DNA from: Gammaproteobacteria bacterium
GTDB lineage: Bacteria; Pseudomonadota; Gammaproteobacteria; Pseudomonadales; Azotimanducaceae
NCBI GenBank assembly: GCA_002704225.1
Contig: PAFU01000038.1
Location: 40,865 to 84,401, forward strand
Direction: 5' to 3'
DNA: 43,537 bases
Part shown: one piece after another, positions 42,716 through 43,537 of the stretch
Layout: every line of letters starts with the position of its first letter
Numbering within the stretch: the stretch's first letter is position 1
Notes under the pieces: generated by a model
What the model was told of the DNA's origin: nothing
What the model saw: only the letters and a program-made list of their open reading frames with translations
Database searches by the model: none
Made by a program: the position numbers and the translations under genes

Positions 42716-43367
42716 CAGCGATTTCAGCCGCGCGACCATCGCCAACAACCCAGCGTGGGCGCAACTGTTGGGCCTCTGCCCGCTGCTTGCCGTCAGCAAT
42801 ACCGTTGCCAATGCGACGGGACTGGCACTGGCCAGCGCCTTCGTGGTCATCGGCGCCAACACCTCGATCTCGCTGCTGCGGCGCATCATTCCTGACGAGG
42901 CCAGACTGCCCTGTTTCGTGCTGATCATCGCCACCTTCACCACCCTCACGGTTATGGTGCTGGAGGCCTACGCCTTCGACCTGTACAGCCGCATCGCTCT
43001 GTTCGTGCAAATCATCGTCACTAACTGCATGATCTTGGGCCGGGCCGAAGTCTTCGCCTCGCGCCAACCCGTAGGCCGGGCGCTGATGGATGCCCTCGGC
43101 ACCGCGGTCGGTTTCGCCATCGCCCTGCTGGCCTTGGGCGCCGTGCGGGAAATCCTCGGGCAGGGCACACTGATGGCAGACATGGATCTGCTGTTTGGCC
43201 CCGCCGCTGCCACGCTGACCATCGAGGTTTTCGCCACACCACCGCTGGCGCTGGCGGTACTGCCCCCCGGGGCGTTTATTATCGCGGCCCTCATGTTCGC
43301 CCTCGTGCAGAGCTTGACGAGCCACCCCAACCCATCGTCTTCTCACACTGTTTCGGATGCCCAATGA
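42708..43367 (+). CDS. rnfE: Rnf/Rsx electron transport complex subunit E
   Basis: Integral membrane partner of RnfA, 219 aa with about six helices. It supplies the other two cysteines of the shared [2Fe-2S] site: C24 in LGLCPLLAV and C107 in VTNCMILGR. The start is GTG 42708, overlapping the rnfG stop and with GAGG eight bases upstream; a GTG at 42696 is possible. Its stop overlaps the nth start (ATGA). The C-terminal LPPGAFIIAALMFALVQ is the family end, followed by a Ser/Pro tail. Confidence 0.93.
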   Translation: MSNSDFSRATIANNPAWAQLLGLCPLLAVSNTVANATGLALASAFVVIGANTSISLLRRIIPDEARLPCFVLIIATFTTLTVMVLEAYAFDLYSRIALFVQIIVTNCMILGRAEVFASRQPVGRALMDALGTAVGFAIALLALGAVREILGQGTLMADMDLLFGPAAATLTIEVFATPPLALAVLPPGAFIIAALMFALVQSLTSHPNPSSSHTVSDAQ

Positions 43368-43537
43368 ACCCCGCAAAACGTCATGAAATATTTTCTCGCC
43401 TGCGCGATGCCAACCCCAACCCCACCACCGAACTGAACTACAGCTCGCCCTTTGAGCTGTTGATTGCGGTACTGCTCTCGGCCCAAGCCACCGACGTAGG
43501 AGTGAATAAAGCCACCGGCCCTCTGTTCGCCGCCGCC
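43364..43537 (+). CDS. nth: Endonuclease III (5' part, runs off window)
   Basis: The N-terminal 58 residues of the base-excision repair DNA glycosylase/AP lyase that removes oxidised pyrimidines. MNPAKRHEIFSRLRDANPNP and FELLIAVLLSAQATDVGVNKAT match the Nth N-terminus. The ATG overlaps the rnfE stop. Location after rnfE is conserved in many gammaproteobacteria. The catalytic Lys, Asp and Fe-S loop lie beyond the window. Confidence 0.95.
   Translation, partial: MNPAKRHEIFSRLRDANPNPTTELNYSSPFELLIAVLLSAQATDVGVNKATGPLFAAA

Noticed and set aside
1-43537. tRNA genes, CRISPR repeats, insertion sequences or prophage
   Set aside because: I looked for cloverleaf arms, regularly spaced repeats, transposase or integrase motifs and terminal inverted repeats and found none.

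Overview
This window looks like the chromosome of a free-living gammaproteobacterium, probably on the Pseudomonadales/Oceanospirillales side. Two blocks match the order I recall from Pseudomonas: (1) serC-pheA-hisC-tyrA-cmk-rpsA next to gyrA, then an mtaD-like gene, ubiG and a yciK-type SDR; (2) purM with DUF2066/hda, then dcd-apbC(mrp)-metG-rnf-nth. Species-level placement is not possible from the sequence alone. Coding density is very high, with many 1-4 base start/stop overlaps. I see no tRNA, rRNA, CRISPR array, IS element or phage gene.

Layout. 1-8262 (minus strand): gyrA, serC, pheA, hisC, tyrA, cmk, rpsA (5' part), a serine/aromatic amino-acid and translation block. 8441-12132: a ChrR-like cupin, an amidohydrolase that has lost most of its metal-site residues, a PlsC-type acyltransferase and a two-domain VOC protein. 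12439-14047 (plus): ubiG and yciK. 14052-18728 (minus): rluB, scpB, scpA, trpS, yciO. 18923-26107 (plus): yciB, pdxJ, a periplasmic cyclophilin, a membrane-anchored cold-shock-domain protein, argS, sseA, mnmC. 26115-31034 (minus): serA, an unusual murG, hda, a CDP-alcohol phosphatidyltransferase and a DUF2066 lipoprotein-like/exported protein. 31187-32752 (plus): a TfoX-N protein and purM. 32781-35281 (minus): dcd, mrp, a VOC protein. 35478-37602 (plus): an LLM flavin oxidoreductase and an amidohydrolase-2 protein, an accessory insertion in the mrp-metG neighbourhood. 37710-43537 (plus): metG, rnfA, rnfB, rnfD, rnfG, rnfE and the start of nth.

The most striking system is the Rnf/Rsx operon. 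There is no rnfC gene between rnfB and rnfD. Instead, rnfB carries a C-terminal extension (about residues 183-300) with two further CxxCxxCxxxC motifs that read as the C-terminal ferredoxin domain of RnfC. The operon therefore encodes an RnfB-RnfC(C-terminal) fusion and lacks the FMN/NADH-binding head of RnfC, so the complex as encoded here has no visible NADH entry point. RnfA, RnfD, RnfG and RnfE keep their cofactor motifs, which argues for a remodelled working machine rather than decay.

Other points of note: an MtaD-family protein with four substituted active-site positions; a MurG of the type I associate with Firmicutes, outside any division/cell-wall cluster; missing aroA, mtnA and mupP at places where relatives carry them; and a membrane-tethered cold-shock domain protein encoded one base upstream of argS.
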